64,000 nt of DNA, from assembly GCA_029779535.1 (NCBI GenBank), contig JAKPAG010000107.1:81469-145468 (forward strand), given 5' to 3'. This document shows, piece by piece, positions 31,083 to 39,796 of this stretch (position 1 is its first letter; every line of letters starts with the position of its first letter). The notes beneath the pieces are model-generated. The model did not search any database and was not told the origin of the DNA. It was given only the letters and a program-made list of their open reading frames with translations. The DNA is from Pseudomonadota bacterium (GTDB lineage Bacteria > Pseudomonadota > Alphaproteobacteria > Sphingomonadales > Sphingomonadaceae). Position numbers and translations under genes: made by a program.

Positions 31083-32378
31083 TCAGCAAGGGTCACCAGC
31101 CACACTTTCCGCACTTTCCGCACCGCACTTTTCAGGGTGCGGGTAACTCACCTGAGCCGGGTCCACCGGATCACCGGCCACGACGAAAGGACGCTCATCG
31201 CCGTTCTTGTCGGGCAGGTTTTCCACCTTGAGCGCGCCGTTGCGCTTCCACGTTTTCAGGATGGCCTTGATACGGGCCTTGTCCCTATCAACGGAAAGCC
31301 CGGCGACCTGAGCGACAGCATGGCCGACCCAATCCTTGGCCTGCGCACTGTCCCGCCATTGGCCAGCCGCGACGCGCAATTGCACTTGGTAGAGGTGCCA
31401 CGTGCTCAGCCCGTGGAACACGTCCGGCTTCTCCCAGAGGCGTGCGACGCCGACATAATCGGCAGGCTCGCTGCCATCGCCGTTATCGAGGCACTGGCTT
31501 TCCAGCTTGATCCACGTTGCCGCGTCCGGGGGAGCGCGATTGGCCTTGCCGGTATCGACGCGCACCAGCGAGCGGCGCAAGGCCGGATCGGTAATGCCCA
31601 GTTCCTCGGCCTCGGCCTGGCTCATGGCATTGAGCGGCAGCACGACGCGGGCAGCATCGCGAAGGGCGACCGCGCCACGCCCATCCTCTGCCGTCACCTC
31701 ACGCCCGCCCAGCTTCTTGGTATGGTGCACCAGCACGACCGCACAGCCCGTTTCCTGAGCGAGCCGCTTCCACCGCTTGGCGATGGCGTCGATTGCCTCA
31801 TTACTGCTTTCCCGCACGGTATGGCTCGACACGAACGGGTCCACGATCACGACCGATATTCCCCGGTCCCGCACCGTTGCCGCCACCTGAGCAAACACAC
31901 CCTCAGCTATGGCGAAGCCGTCGCGATCCTCGGTTGCGGTGCAGAGCGGCTGGACAAGCCCGCTATCGACGCAAAGGCGGTTTCGGCAGTCGTCCGGCAC
32001 TATGCCGTGGAACAGGCAGGCAGCGGACACTTGCCGGTCCAGCTCGTCCTGCGAATCCTCAAGGTTGTAGATCCATGCCGATTGCGGGCCGCGCGGGAGC
32101 GGCTTACCAAGCAGCGGTTGCCCGGATGCGAGCGACAGCGCCAGCGCGGTGCCAATCGTGCTCTTGCCGGTGCCGCCGGGCGCAATGATCGCCGTAACCT
32201 CGCCCCTCAGCAGCCAATGGCCAAGCAGCCATTGCCGCGTCGGCAGCGAACGGGGATCGGGCCAGCGGTAAGGCGTGGCGCGAATGGCCGTGCCGGTATG
32301 CGTGGCACCGGCAATGCGGCTGGCCACGTCATCCGGTTCCATATCGGCAAAGTCCATGGGAGCGGTTGCGTTACGCAT
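31083..32378 (-). CDS. RepA-like AAA ATPase / replicative helicase
   Basis: 431 residues from ATG 32378, overlapping the primase stop by 8 nt. Walker A is APGGTGKSTIG, Walker B is ISVVIVDPFV, and a downstream VVLVHHTKK histidine motif is typical of RepA/RSF1010-type hexameric helicases. A C-terminal extension of about 130 residues includes a winged-helix-like part (VAQVAGLSVDRDKARIKAILKTWKRNGAL). It probably unwinds the island origin together with the adjacent primase. No origin repeats were spotted. Confidence 0.82.
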   Translation of the reverse strand: MRNATAPMDFADMEPDDVASRIAGATHTGTAIRATPYRWPDPRSLPTRQWLLGHWLLRGEVTAIIAPGGTGKSTIGTALALSLASGQPLLGKPLPRGPQSAWIYNLEDSQDELDRQVSAACLFHGIVPDDCRNRLCVDSGLVQPLCTATEDRDGFAIAEGVFAQVAATVRDRGISVVIVDPFVSSHTVRESSNEAIDAIAKRWKRLAQETGCAVVLVHHTKKLGGREVTAEDGRGAVALRDAARVVLPLNAMSQAEAEELGITDPALRRSLVRVDTGKANRAPPDAATWIKLESQCLDNGDGSEPADYVGVARLWEKPDVFHGLSTWHLYQVQLRVAAGQWRDSAQAKDWVGHAVAQVAGLSVDRDKARIKAILKTWKRNGALKVENLPDKNGDERPFVVAGDPVDPAQVSYPHPEKCGAESAESVAGDPC

Positions 32379-33321
32379 AGCCAGCACTCCCGGCCTGAGC
32401 GATCCGGGCCGCCACCTCGGCAGGCGCAATATCCGCAAAATCGGTTCCTGAGTCCGCTGAGCGCGTTTCCGGCCCTTGGGGCAGCGGAGTGGCCAAAAGC
32501 GCCCCAATGGACTCAGCGGCCCTCTGAGCGGCTTCCAGCCCGATATTCTCCGACAGGTGACGGTCATCGTCCGCCGCAACGATCAGCGTCCGGCTGGGGA
32601 ACAGCTTGCGCATGGAGCGGGCGACGGACTCGAGGTTGCGCGCCGACATAGCCGCGACAACGCCGTGCCCGGTCGCATGGTGGACCGCTGCCATGGTGGC
32701 GAAGCCTTCCCCGATCACCAGCGGCCCAGCCGATGGCCTGCCATCCTGCACGAACGCGCCGTGCGACCAGAACAGGCCATCGGTGCGCCCGCCGGACAGG
32801 AATAGCTTGCGCCCGCCCGGATAGACGCGCTGGACGTTCCACAGGCGAAAGCCGCAATCGACCATCGGGACAAGCAGGGCGTCACCATGCTGCCGGATAC
32901 CGAACGGGGGCAGGCGCTTGCGTGCCAAATAGCCGTGCGCGGGATCGGCTTTGTCAGCGCCGCGCCACAGATCGCGGGCAGTGCCAGCCGCAGCTTCCTG
33001 CTTGGCCAGCGTTTCCGCCTTGCGCCGGGCTTCGCTTTCACGGGCCTGAGCCATGATCGCGCGCCGTTCGGCTGGGGACAGCGCACGGGGATCGCTCCCC
33101 GCGCGCCATACCGTCCGCACGCCCAGTCGGTAATGCCGAAACACACCAGCGGGCACGCCATCGAGGTGCAGCCATGCCCAGCCGTTGCGTCGTCCGGGCT
33201 TGTCGCCATCGGCGCGGAAGCGGACGGGATCACCGGAAGCGAGCTTGTCGGCAATCGGCTCCACGGGGCGGATGCCAGCCGCCCCCATGGCATCGAGAAA
33301 ATCCGAAACGGGATCGGTCAC
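32371..33321 (-). CDS. Toprim-domain primase-like protein
   Basis: 316 residues. The C-terminal half has the Toprim signature: the conserved Glu in PLVIGEGFATMAAVHHATG and the DxD-like acidic motif in RTLIVAADDDRH. An N-terminal region (ARDLWRGADKADPAHGYLARKRL, LLVPMVDCGFRLWNVQRVYPGG) matches the zinc-less primase N-domain of phage and plasmid DNA primases. It is translationally coupled to the RepA-like ATPase (overlap 32371-32378), so the two form a split primase-helicase, which P4 phage carries as a single protein. Confidence 0.82.
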   Translation of the reverse strand: MTDPVSDFLDAMGAAGIRPVEPIADKLASGDPVRFRADGDKPGRRNGWAWLHLDGVPAGVFRHYRLGVRTVWRAGSDPRALSPAERRAIMAQARESEARRKAETLAKQEAAAGTARDLWRGADKADPAHGYLARKRLPPFGIRQHGDALLVPMVDCGFRLWNVQRVYPGGRKLFLSGGRTDGLFWSHGAFVQDGRPSAGPLVIGEGFATMAAVHHATGHGVVAAMSARNLESVARSMRKLFPSRTLIVAADDDRHLSENIGLEAAQRAAESIGALLATPLPQGPETRSADSGTDFADIAPAEVAARIAQAGSAGYA

Positions 33322-33629
33322 AGTGCGGCCCTCCCTTTTTCGGTAAGGCGAAGCACCGCTGCGCCCTTGCCAGACGGATTGCGGCGACGTGTGCCAGTTG
33401 GCTCCACAAGGCCCATGGCCCGCAGTTCGGAGAAACGCGGTTGCAGGCTTTCGCGGGCGACCTCGGCAAAGGCGACGGCTTCAAGCACCGTCGCCTCGCC
33501 CAGCCGATCCAGCGAGCGCATGGCGACGCGGCGAAGGTAGGAAACGCATGGCTTGATAGCCTCGGCAGCGTCCTGGCTGGTGCCGTCCGGGCCTTTCGCG
33601 CCGGGAATTTCGGGATAGCGATCAGACAT
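33318..33629 (-). CDS. Small winged-helix-like DNA-binding protein
   Basis: 103 residues from ATG 33629. A helical N-terminal half (VSYLRRVAMRSLDRLGEATVLEAVAFAEVA) is followed by a winged-helix pattern: FSELRAMGLVEPTGTRRRNPSGKGAAVLRLTEKGRAAL. The start of the primase gene overlaps its stop. It probably controls the replication operon or helps origin recognition; neither is shown. Confidence 0.6.
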   Translation of the reverse strand: MSDRYPEIPGAKGPDGTSQDAAEAIKPCVSYLRRVAMRSLDRLGEATVLEAVAFAEVARESLQPRFSELRAMGLVEPTGTRRRNPSGKGAAVLRLTEKGRAAL

Positions 33630-33822
33630 GCTCGCCTCCCTCAGCCAGTGCGGGAAGGCCATGTCGGGAAAGCAGGATGCGCAGCCAGTTTGCCTGCTTG
33701 TCGCTGAGCGGGACAGTGCGGAAGGCAAGGCCACCGCAAAACTGCCCTTCCTTCTCGGACAGCGATTCGACGGCCAGCAAGGCGCGTGCGGCAGCGGGGA
33801 AGCTGGGGAAGGGATCAGCCAT
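33622..33822 (-). CDS. Small island protein, unknown function
   Basis: 66 residues from ATG 33822, preceded by GGGGGAGG at 8 nt. The segment LSEKEGQFCGGLAFRTVPLSDKQANWLRILLSRHG resembles small ORFs that recur in prophage-like islands beside the primase gene. It overlaps its neighbours on both sides by 8 nt, so it is part of the same operon. No function can be assigned. Confidence 0.6.
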   Translation of the reverse strand: MADPFPSFPAAARALLAVESLSEKEGQFCGGLAFRTVPLSDKQANWLRILLSRHGLPALAEGGEHV

Positions 33823-34006
33823 GACAGGCACCTCCCCCAAATGCGAGCGCGGCGACCATCGCGGCCAGTTCGGGGCGAATGCCGTAGCTGCCGATCAGGT
33901 ATTGAGCGCGATAGGCGGAGAGGGTAAGGGATTCCGTGGAAGCGCCGACCAAAGCATTCCACAGAACCCGGTCGCCCTTGGCGGTCGGGTTTTGCTTTAG
34001 GGGCAT
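33815..34006 (-). CDS. Small island protein, unknown function
   Basis: 63 residues starting at ATG 34006, 3 nt after the AlpA-like gene and overlapping the next gene by 8 nt. A basic N-terminus (MPLKQNPTAKGDRVLWNALV) is followed by a helical tail ending AALAFGGGACHG. Tight operon packing supports that it is translated. Function unknown. Confidence 0.55.
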   Translation of the reverse strand: MPLKQNPTAKGDRVLWNALVGASTESLTLSAYRAQYLIGSYGIRPELAAMVAALAFGGGACHG

Positions 34007-34009
34007 GGC

Positions 34010-34198
34010 TTATGCCTCCCCCGCGATCAGGGCGTGGAGCGCCTCGGCTGGAATGATCGTCCTGCCACCGACGCGAACAGCGCGAAGGCGACCAGCCGAA
34101 ATGTGATTGTAGAGCGTGGTCCTGCCTAGGCTGGACGCCTGACAAGCTTCCCGAATGCTATAACCGATCTTCTGGGGATCGTGTTTGACGGACTGCAT
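34010..34198 (-). CDS. AlpA/excisionase-like helix-turn-helix protein
   Basis: 62 residues of the HTH_17/excisionase type: YSIREACQASSLGRTTLYNHISAGRLRAVRVGGRTIIPAEALHALI, the full MerR-like recognition helix plus wing. Such proteins act as directionality factors for P4-type integrases or as activators of island genes. It starts the replication operon, and an 8-bp inverted repeat (34206-34227) lies directly upstream. Confidence 0.8.
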   Translation of the reverse strand: MQSVKHDPQKIGYSIREACQASSLGRTTLYNHISAGRLRAVRVGGRTIIPAEALHALIAGEA

Positions 34199-34205
34199 TG
34201 AAGCA

Positions 34206-34227
34206 CCTCGTTCGTTGTTGAACGAGG
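34206..34227. promoter_or_regulatory. Inverted repeat upstream of the AlpA-like gene
   Basis: CCTCGTTC and GAACGAGG, 8-bp arms around GTTGTT, begin 8 nt before the AlpA-like ATG. It may be an operator for autoregulation or a hairpin over the translation start. Confidence 0.4.
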
Positions 34228-34312
34228 GCGAAAAGGCCAGATCGAAACTACGCGGCCCAGCCGGACTATCGCGTGACGCCGCGTGAAATTTCGCGTGCGG
34301 CAGGCCGGTGGA

Positions 34313-35908
34313 TTACCGCGTTTTTGCTTCCCGCCACGCTGGACGAAACACGTCATCACGCGAAAGCCCATGGTGTTCAGGCGTAGCTTGGAAGTCTTGC
34401 CATGCTTTATCCATGCCATTCCCGTTGCCGGATTCGATCCAGTGCTTGCACCAATCTACGACATCGCCATGTGACGGACGGGGCTTCTCAGGCGCTTTGA
34501 TCGGGGGAATGGCCGCGCGCCATGCATCGAATGATTGACGGGACAACAGCACAGGGCATCCCGCGCCATGATCGTCCGGCGTCATACCGCGATAGACATG
34601 GTGCAGGCTTTCCGGGTTTACGCCGTTCCAATAGAAGCGAGGCACCAGCAGCGGGGTGCCACTTGCAGGCGCAACATAAGTCGGCAAGCTGCCGTCCCTC
34701 AGCGCCGCATGGATAGTGCGGCTGGATTGCCGATATGTCTCAATAAACGGCGGGGGAGAGCCGTCTGCGCGAGGCTCGATAATCGCGCCACTGGGATCAC
34801 GAAAAATCAGATCGCCAGCCGTGTTCTGCCAAATCTCTATATCATGTGACGGCTTGCCATGCGCGAGCCATGACAACGCTTCGTCCAGCGCCATGACGGG
34901 GCCTATATCGGGCAGAGCCGCTGGCAGCGGAACAAAGAACGCCAGTGCTGTGTCGTCCTGATCGGGAAACAGTTTCAACAAATCAGCGCGGTTCACCTTC
35001 ACTGAGCGGAATGCGTCGCGGCGATCCTGTAATACTCTATCGAGCGTGTTGTTCCGCTTTTCCCAAGTCAGCCCGGTGCCGTAGCGCAAGCCGTCATAGA
35101 GAATATCGAATTGGGCAAAATCCTCAAAGCGCACCGGATCAATCGGTGCTGTGAGCACCTTGTTCTCGTCCGTCGAATGACTTGCAACATACTTGCCGCG
35201 CGTGGCGATTTGACCACCGCTCGCCCGAACAGCGAGCTTTGCCATGGCAGCGGACAATGCGGCCTGAGGATCGGTAGCGTCGAAGGCGTGCCCGGAAATT
35301 GCCCGGTCAAGGCTATCCCGATCCAGCGCGAAGCCAAATGCGATCCACGTCACAGCCTCGGACAGCGTGACAAATGGCGTGTCCGGCGGAAGCCGCTTCC
35401 TGACTGACTCCGGCTTGGACTGGGCATCATAGGGGGACGGAAGGACAGGCAAACCGCAGGGATCGTGCAAGGGCTGGCTGCCCATCCATGCCGTGAAAGC
35501 GGCGCGGTCCAGATATACTGAGTGACACGACCAACGCTGCCATTCGTCCGGCAGGAACACGTCCAAGGGCAAACGCCCCTCAAACCAGACATGCTCATTC
35601 CGCTCTGCCCCTACCCATGCCCAGCCGGGAACATCGCGGGATTCCAATCCGTCGCTGAAATGCGCCCGCACCGCGCCCGAAAGCAAGCCTCGCTGCAAGA
35701 CAAGCATGGAACGTTCTTCCATCTTCTTGCGGCGGACGAATGCGACTTCATCGCCCTCGGAAAACATCTCGATCAGGACTGGCGAAACATCGAGCCACGG
35801 TGCTGGATCGGCATCGGGTACCGCCGCTTTGACGCGCTGGTGCAGTTCCCGGATGGCATCCCGGCAGGAAATTGAATTGGGGCGGACGCTGCCCCCATGC
35901 GTAACCAT
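34313..35908 (-). CDS. Large island protein of unknown function
   Basis: 531 residues, no recognised domain. It has no signal peptide or obvious membrane segment and is rich in Trp, Asp and Pro. Repeated-looking local patterns are VTLSEAVTWIAFGFALDRDSLD and MALDEALSWLAHGKPSHDIEIW, which suggest two related modules, plus DVVDWCKHWIESGNGNGMDKAWQ near the C-terminus. The mean GC is lower than in the chromosome. It lies upstream of the replication operon on the same strand. It could be cargo such as a defence or regulatory protein, but nothing in it proves this. Confidence 0.65.
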   Translation of the reverse strand: MVTHGGSVRPNSISCRDAIRELHQRVKAAVPDADPAPWLDVSPVLIEMFSEGDEVAFVRRKKMEERSMLVLQRGLLSGAVRAHFSDGLESRDVPGWAWVGAERNEHVWFEGRLPLDVFLPDEWQRWSCHSVYLDRAAFTAWMGSQPLHDPCGLPVLPSPYDAQSKPESVRKRLPPDTPFVTLSEAVTWIAFGFALDRDSLDRAISGHAFDATDPQAALSAAMAKLAVRASGGQIATRGKYVASHSTDENKVLTAPIDPVRFEDFAQFDILYDGLRYGTGLTWEKRNNTLDRVLQDRRDAFRSVKVNRADLLKLFPDQDDTALAFFVPLPAALPDIGPVMALDEALSWLAHGKPSHDIEIWQNTAGDLIFRDPSGAIIEPRADGSPPPFIETYRQSSRTIHAALRDGSLPTYVAPASGTPLLVPRFYWNGVNPESLHHVYRGMTPDDHGAGCPVLLSRQSFDAWRAAIPPIKAPEKPRPSHGDVVDWCKHWIESGNGNGMDKAWQDFQATPEHHGLSRDDVFRPAWREAKTR

Positions 35909-36054
35909 AAGTCCGCCTCCCTAGCGGTTCCCAAAAAGGTGACGGGGAAGCACGTGGGAAGCGCGCTTGTCGGATGGCCGTCCTATCCCCGTCGAATTAA
36001 ATAATGGGCGGATATTCATTTTGTCAGGGGGCAGCGTGAGCAATCCCCAGCCGC

Positions 36055-36519
36055 TCAATATCCATCCTCATATTCCCCCGGATCGCTGATCGCACAGCCA
36101 GCGCCCCGGTTGGGCATCGCCGGGCCGGTCCAGCAATCCTCATCATATTGCCCGGCTGGATCGTCATCCTCGGCATCCTCGTGCGCTTGCGTGATATTCG
36201 GGCCGCGCTTCTGGCTCCCGCGCATGGTGTGCCACTCAATCCAAGCATTCTCTCCGGTGTCGGCAATGTCGCATCCTGGCCCATCGCTGGGCACCGGAAG
36301 GCCCAAGTCAGTGCAGCGTGAAACCTCATCCTCGCTGCATTCGCCTTCCCGGTCGGGATCGCCGTCCAGCACGTCGAGCAAGTCGATTGCCACGGTGACG
36401 AATGCCGCCAGCTTACCGCGATCATACCGTGACAGGATGCGCGCCACGGCTGGCATGGGCGGTATCGTGACGGGCAGGGTGACGGGCTGGGCCTCTCGGC
36501 CTATGGGGTTGCTAGCCAT
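36055..36519 (-). CDS. Acidic island protein, unknown function
   Basis: 154 residues. The N-terminal half (PAVARILSRYDRGKLAAFVTVAIDLLDVLDGDPDREG) is helical; the C-terminal half is very acidic and rich in Cys, Gly and Asp (EDAEDDDPAGQYDEDCWTGP, AISDPGEYEDGY). Short acidic proteins of this kind sit next to integrase genes in many alphaproteobacterial islands. The function is unknown; a DNA-mimic role would be a guess. Confidence 0.6.
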   Translation of the reverse strand: MASNPIGREAQPVTLPVTIPPMPAVARILSRYDRGKLAAFVTVAIDLLDVLDGDPDREGECSEDEVSRCTDLGLPVPSDGPGCDIADTGENAWIEWHTMRGSQKRGPNITQAHEDAEDDDPAGQYDEDCWTGPAMPNRGAGCAISDPGEYEDGY

Positions 36520-36620
36520 ATTCTCGACTCCTTGCAGTCGGGTTGTGGTTAGGGCCAGCCGGGGAAGGTAGTAGCTCCCCCGCTGGCCCGCTTCCGTCGG
36601 GCCGAATGCCCGGTGAAACT

Positions 36621-37868
36621 CTATCCGGCCTCAGCCTTACGAATGGGCGTGACGTTGGCACCAGCCGCCGGGATCGTGGCGCAATAGGTGGCCCAATCGT
36701 CCATGAGCCGCCGCCGCTTGTCGAACAGGTCGCCGCGCCGATAGGCCCGCTCCACCTTGTTCTCTATGGTGTGCGCCAAGGCCATTTCCGCGACCTCATG
36801 GGCATAGCCGGTGCATTCGGCGGACCAGTCGCGGAAGCCCGACCGGAAGCCGTGCACGGTCACGTCAACTTTCATCCGGCGCAGCAACATTGTCATGGCC
36901 ATGCCGGACATTTTCCCGCCCTTGGTCGCGGGGAACAGCCATTCCTTGCGCAGCCCTTGCGTGGACTTCAAAATCTCCACAGCACGGCCAGACAGGGGCA
37001 CGCGATGTTCCTTGCCCGCCTTCATGCGGTTAGCCGGAATGGTCCAGATTGCCTTGTCCAAATCGACCTCATCCCACTTCGCGCCGATCACCTCACCAGT
37101 GCGGGCAACAGTCAGGATCGTAAATTCCAGCGCCAGCGCCGCGATGGCCTCCCGCTTGTGCAGCGCGCCGACGAATACCGGGATCGCTTCATAGGGCATG
37201 GCCTTGTGGTGGCCGCGTGTGAGCCGGGACCGGGCAGGCAGGATTTGCGCGATATGGCCGCGCCACCGGGCAGGATTTTCGCCCTCCCGGTATCCCCGCG
37301 CCTTGGCGGCATCGAGGATCGTTTCCATGCGTCCCCGCACGCGGCTGGCAGTCTCGGTCTTGGCTTTCCAGATCGGCTCAAGGATTTGCAGGACGTGCGC
37401 AGTCCCGACCTCGGCAACGGGCAACTCCCCGATCACGGGATAGACGTAAGTGGCCAGCGTGTTCTTCCATTGCTGGCGATGCTTGTCATTGCGCCAGCTT
37501 CCCTCATTCGCGCCGATGTAGGTTTCCGCCACGGCCTTGAACGTCATTCCGGCGACTTGTGCCGCCTGAGCCGCTGCAAGGGCCTCAGCGGCCTCCCGCT
37601 GGCGTTCCTCAAGGGGATCAATCCCCGCCTTGACCTTGAGGCGCAGCGCGTCGCGGGCATCGCGGGCTTGCGACAAGGAAATGCCGTCCGGTCCAGCCGC
37701 GCCAAGGCCAATGTCCCGCGACTTGCCGTTGAGCATGAATCGATAGACCCATGATCGGGCACCGCTTTCCTTCACCAGCAAATGCAGCCCGCCACCATCG
37801 GCATGGCGACCGGGCTTTGCATTCTTCACCGCCAAGGGCGTTAGCACGTTGCTGAGCTTCTTGGGCAT
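36621..37868 (-). CDS. Tyrosine recombinase integrase of island 1 (P4 type)
   Basis: 415 residues. The N-terminal DUF4102-type arm-binding domain (LTPLAVKNAKPGRHADGGGLHLLV) is followed by a SAM-like core-binding domain and the catalytic domain: Arg in LTVARTGEVIGAKWDEVD, HGFRSGFRDW (H-x-x-R) and the nucleophile Tyr in LAHTIENKVERAYRRGDL. It should integrate and excise the element at tRNA-Ser. It ends the gene array and lies 216 bp from the att copy at 38084-38097, as expected for an island end. Confidence 0.93.
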   Translation of the reverse strand: MPKKLSNVLTPLAVKNAKPGRHADGGGLHLLVKESGARSWVYRFMLNGKSRDIGLGAAGPDGISLSQARDARDALRLKVKAGIDPLEERQREAAEALAAAQAAQVAGMTFKAVAETYIGANEGSWRNDKHRQQWKNTLATYVYPVIGELPVAEVGTAHVLQILEPIWKAKTETASRVRGRMETILDAAKARGYREGENPARWRGHIAQILPARSRLTRGHHKAMPYEAIPVFVGALHKREAIAALALEFTILTVARTGEVIGAKWDEVDLDKAIWTIPANRMKAGKEHRVPLSGRAVEILKSTQGLRKEWLFPATKGGKMSGMAMTMLLRRMKVDVTVHGFRSGFRDWSAECTGYAHEVAEMALAHTIENKVERAYRRGDLFDKRRRLMDDWATYCATIPAAGANVTPIRKAEAG

Positions 37869-38262
37869 TATGGCTCCCTGTCAGGGAACCGAACCTGCCC
37901 CTAGACCGCCCCAATGGCGTCGCGGCACCGCGTTCCCAAAACTGTTCCCCGATAATAGCGCGGTTTTATGGGAACGCAACGGGACGCATTCGGACAAGCG
38001 AACGGGCAGGCTCCCACTAAATCCGCCTATTGTAGCCGTTATCGTGGAGGTATTCGGATGCGGCTGGACACTAGTTAGGCGGACTCCCGCTCCGCCATCT
38101 ATATCATCCCAGGAAAGCCCGGCTAGTCTCTGAAAGCCGCAGAATTCTGCGATTTTTCGGTCTTGATCGCGCTTGCTATGTTCTTATATTGTTCTCAATA
38201 ATCTCCCCAAATTCGGCTTGGAGTGTGGGGGAGATTGTGGGGGCGGAACAGGATGATCGATC
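37869..38262. other. 394-bp junction between island 1 and island 2
   Basis: No gene. It carries several GTTCCC motifs and an inverted TTATGGGAAC (37932-37975; the inverted copy at 37966-37975 complements 29120-29129), the att copy at 38084-38097, and repeated TGTGGGGG motifs at 38224-38244 just before the second integrase. These look like arm-type integrase sites of the two elements. Confidence 0.6.
38084..38097 (+). repeat. Attachment site copy 2 (junction of islands 1 and 2)
   Basis: CTCCCGCTCCGCCA, identical to the last 14 nt of tRNA-Ser (29063-29076). It is the right end of island 1 and the left end of island 2. Confidence 0.82.
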
Positions 38263-39417
38263 ATGGGCCGGCTCACGCCACTGCAGATTCGAAACCTCAA
38301 GGAACCCGGGCGCTACAGTGACGGCGACGGCCTGTATCTGGAGCTGACGGGACAGAACAAAGGCAACTGGCAGCTCCGCGCTACTGTGAACGGCAGACGG
38401 CGAGATATTGGTCTGGGTTCTCTGGCTCTGGTCTCGTTGAAGGAAGCCCGCGATGCGGCCTTCGAACTGCGCCGCGATATCCAGCGCGGGATCGATCCCG
38501 TGGCCGAGCGCAAGCGGCGCAAGCTGGAGATTCTGACGTTCAAGGCCGCGGCGCTGCGGGTTCATGCGGAACAAAAGGCAAGCTGGAAGAACGGCAAGCA
38601 CCAGGACCAGTGGATCACCACGCTGGAGAACTATGCCTTCCCCTTGTTGGGCAATCGCCTCGTCAACGACATTGAAGGCCCACTGATCCGCGAAGTGCTG
38701 CTGCCGATCTGGCTGGACAAACCGGAGACCGCCCGGCGGGTCAAGCAGCGGATCGGCGTGGTTCTCGATTGGGCCTATGCCAGCGGCATGCGGCCCACTG
38801 AAGCGCCGATGCGTTCGGTCAACCGGGTGCTGCCAAGGCAGCCCAAGAAGGACGGGCATTTCGCTGCTATGCCCTATGATTCAGTTCCCTTATTCATGAC
38901 CCATCTGCATGCCCGATTGAGCGTGCCGAGGCTGGCCCTAGAGTTCCTGATCCTGACCGCGGCAAGGTCCGGAGAGGTACGCGGCGCCGAGTGGAACGAG
39001 ATCGATTTGGAAGCAAAACTCTGGACCATCCCAGCTTCCAGAATGAAGGTGGCCAAGGAACATGTCGTACCCCTCTCTGTGGCCGCGATCGACGTACTGG
39101 AGCGCGCCAGGCAGTACCATGCCCCGTGCGGCAACCTGCTCTTCCCGGGACGCGATGTGCGTCGTCCACTGTCCGACATGACCCTGCTCAAGATCCTGCG
39201 TTGCGCCGACATTCCCTACACGGTGCACGGCTTCCGCTCAGCGTTTCGCGACTGGGCAGCAGAGCAGACCAGCTACCCGGGAGAGGTCGCTGAAGCGGCC
39301 CTGGCGCACACTGTCGCCAACAAGGTCGAGGCCGCCTATCGGCGCACCAACTACCTCGACATGCGCCGCGTCATGATGGCCGACTGGGCCATTTACTGTA
39401 CCAGCCAGAACCGCTGA
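38263..39417 (+). CDS. Tyrosine recombinase integrase of island 2 (P4 type)
   Basis: 384 residues. The arm-binding domain (LTPLQIRNLKEPGRYSDGDGLYLEL) is followed by a core-binding domain and the catalytic residues: Arg in LTAARSGEVRGAEWNEID, HGFRSAFRDWAAE, and Tyr in LAHTVANKVEAAYRRTNYLD. It is related to, but clearly distinct from, the island 1 integrase. The start lies 165 bp from the att copy at 38084-38097 and the gene reads into island 2, so it is the integrase of the nitrate island. Confidence 0.93.
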   Translation: MGRLTPLQIRNLKEPGRYSDGDGLYLELTGQNKGNWQLRATVNGRRRDIGLGSLALVSLKEARDAAFELRRDIQRGIDPVAERKRRKLEILTFKAAALRVHAEQKASWKNGKHQDQWITTLENYAFPLLGNRLVNDIEGPLIREVLLPIWLDKPETARRVKQRIGVVLDWAYASGMRPTEAPMRSVNRVLPRQPKKDGHFAAMPYDSVPLFMTHLHARLSVPRLALEFLILTAARSGEVRGAEWNEIDLEAKLWTIPASRMKVAKEHVVPLSVAAIDVLERARQYHAPCGNLLFPGRDVRRPLSDMTLLKILRCADIPYTVHGFRSAFRDWAAEQTSYPGEVAEAALAHTVANKVEAAYRRTNYLDMRRVMMADWAIYCTSQNR

Positions 39418-39796
39418 TGGTGATGACAACAGTGCCGAACCATGGTCTTCGAGGCATGTCGCGCCAGTATATGCCCTGCGCTCGATGCAATTTCCGACAA
39501 TTCATTCAGATTCGAAAATAAAGACGCAATTTCAGATACATGACTACGAGACGATTTCGTTTGCAAATTGTACTTTGCCGTCAAATCGTTTGGACACCAG
39601 GCTCAAAATTCCAACCAAATTCATGTTTTCAAATGAGTAATTCAAGCAGTGGCACTGCGTAGGGTGTGCTTGCAAGCCAACTGCGGAATCGGTTTCAATG
39701 CTTCCCCTGAATTGTCAGCGCGGGAACGAAAGACATTTCCGATGGGGCTGCAGCCAGACGGCGCATGAGGATGACAGTCACCGCCTGGTGCGGTCT
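39418..39796. other. 379-bp gap after the island 2 integrase
   Basis: Clearly AT-richer than the rest; no gene, repeat or recognisable site was found. Both flanking genes end here (integrase rightwards, carbonic anhydrase leftwards), so it needs no promoter. Confidence 0.5.

Larger units (their letters stand above)
29077..38097. mobile_element. Island 1: satellite-like integrative element in tRNA-Ser
   Basis: About 9.0 kb bounded by tRNA-tail repeats at 29063-29076 and 38084-38097. All genes lie on the minus strand. From the integrase inward they run: integrase, acidic protein, 531-residue protein, AlpA-like HTH, two tiny ORFs, winged-helix protein, Toprim primase-like protein, RepA-like ATPase, 294-residue protein, HGG-motif protein and a secreted protein. 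Replication genes but no capsid, tail or conjugation genes are seen, which fits a phage satellite or mobilisable island. GTTCCC/CCCCGATA motifs occur near both ends (29120-29142; 37932-37975). Confidence 0.75.
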
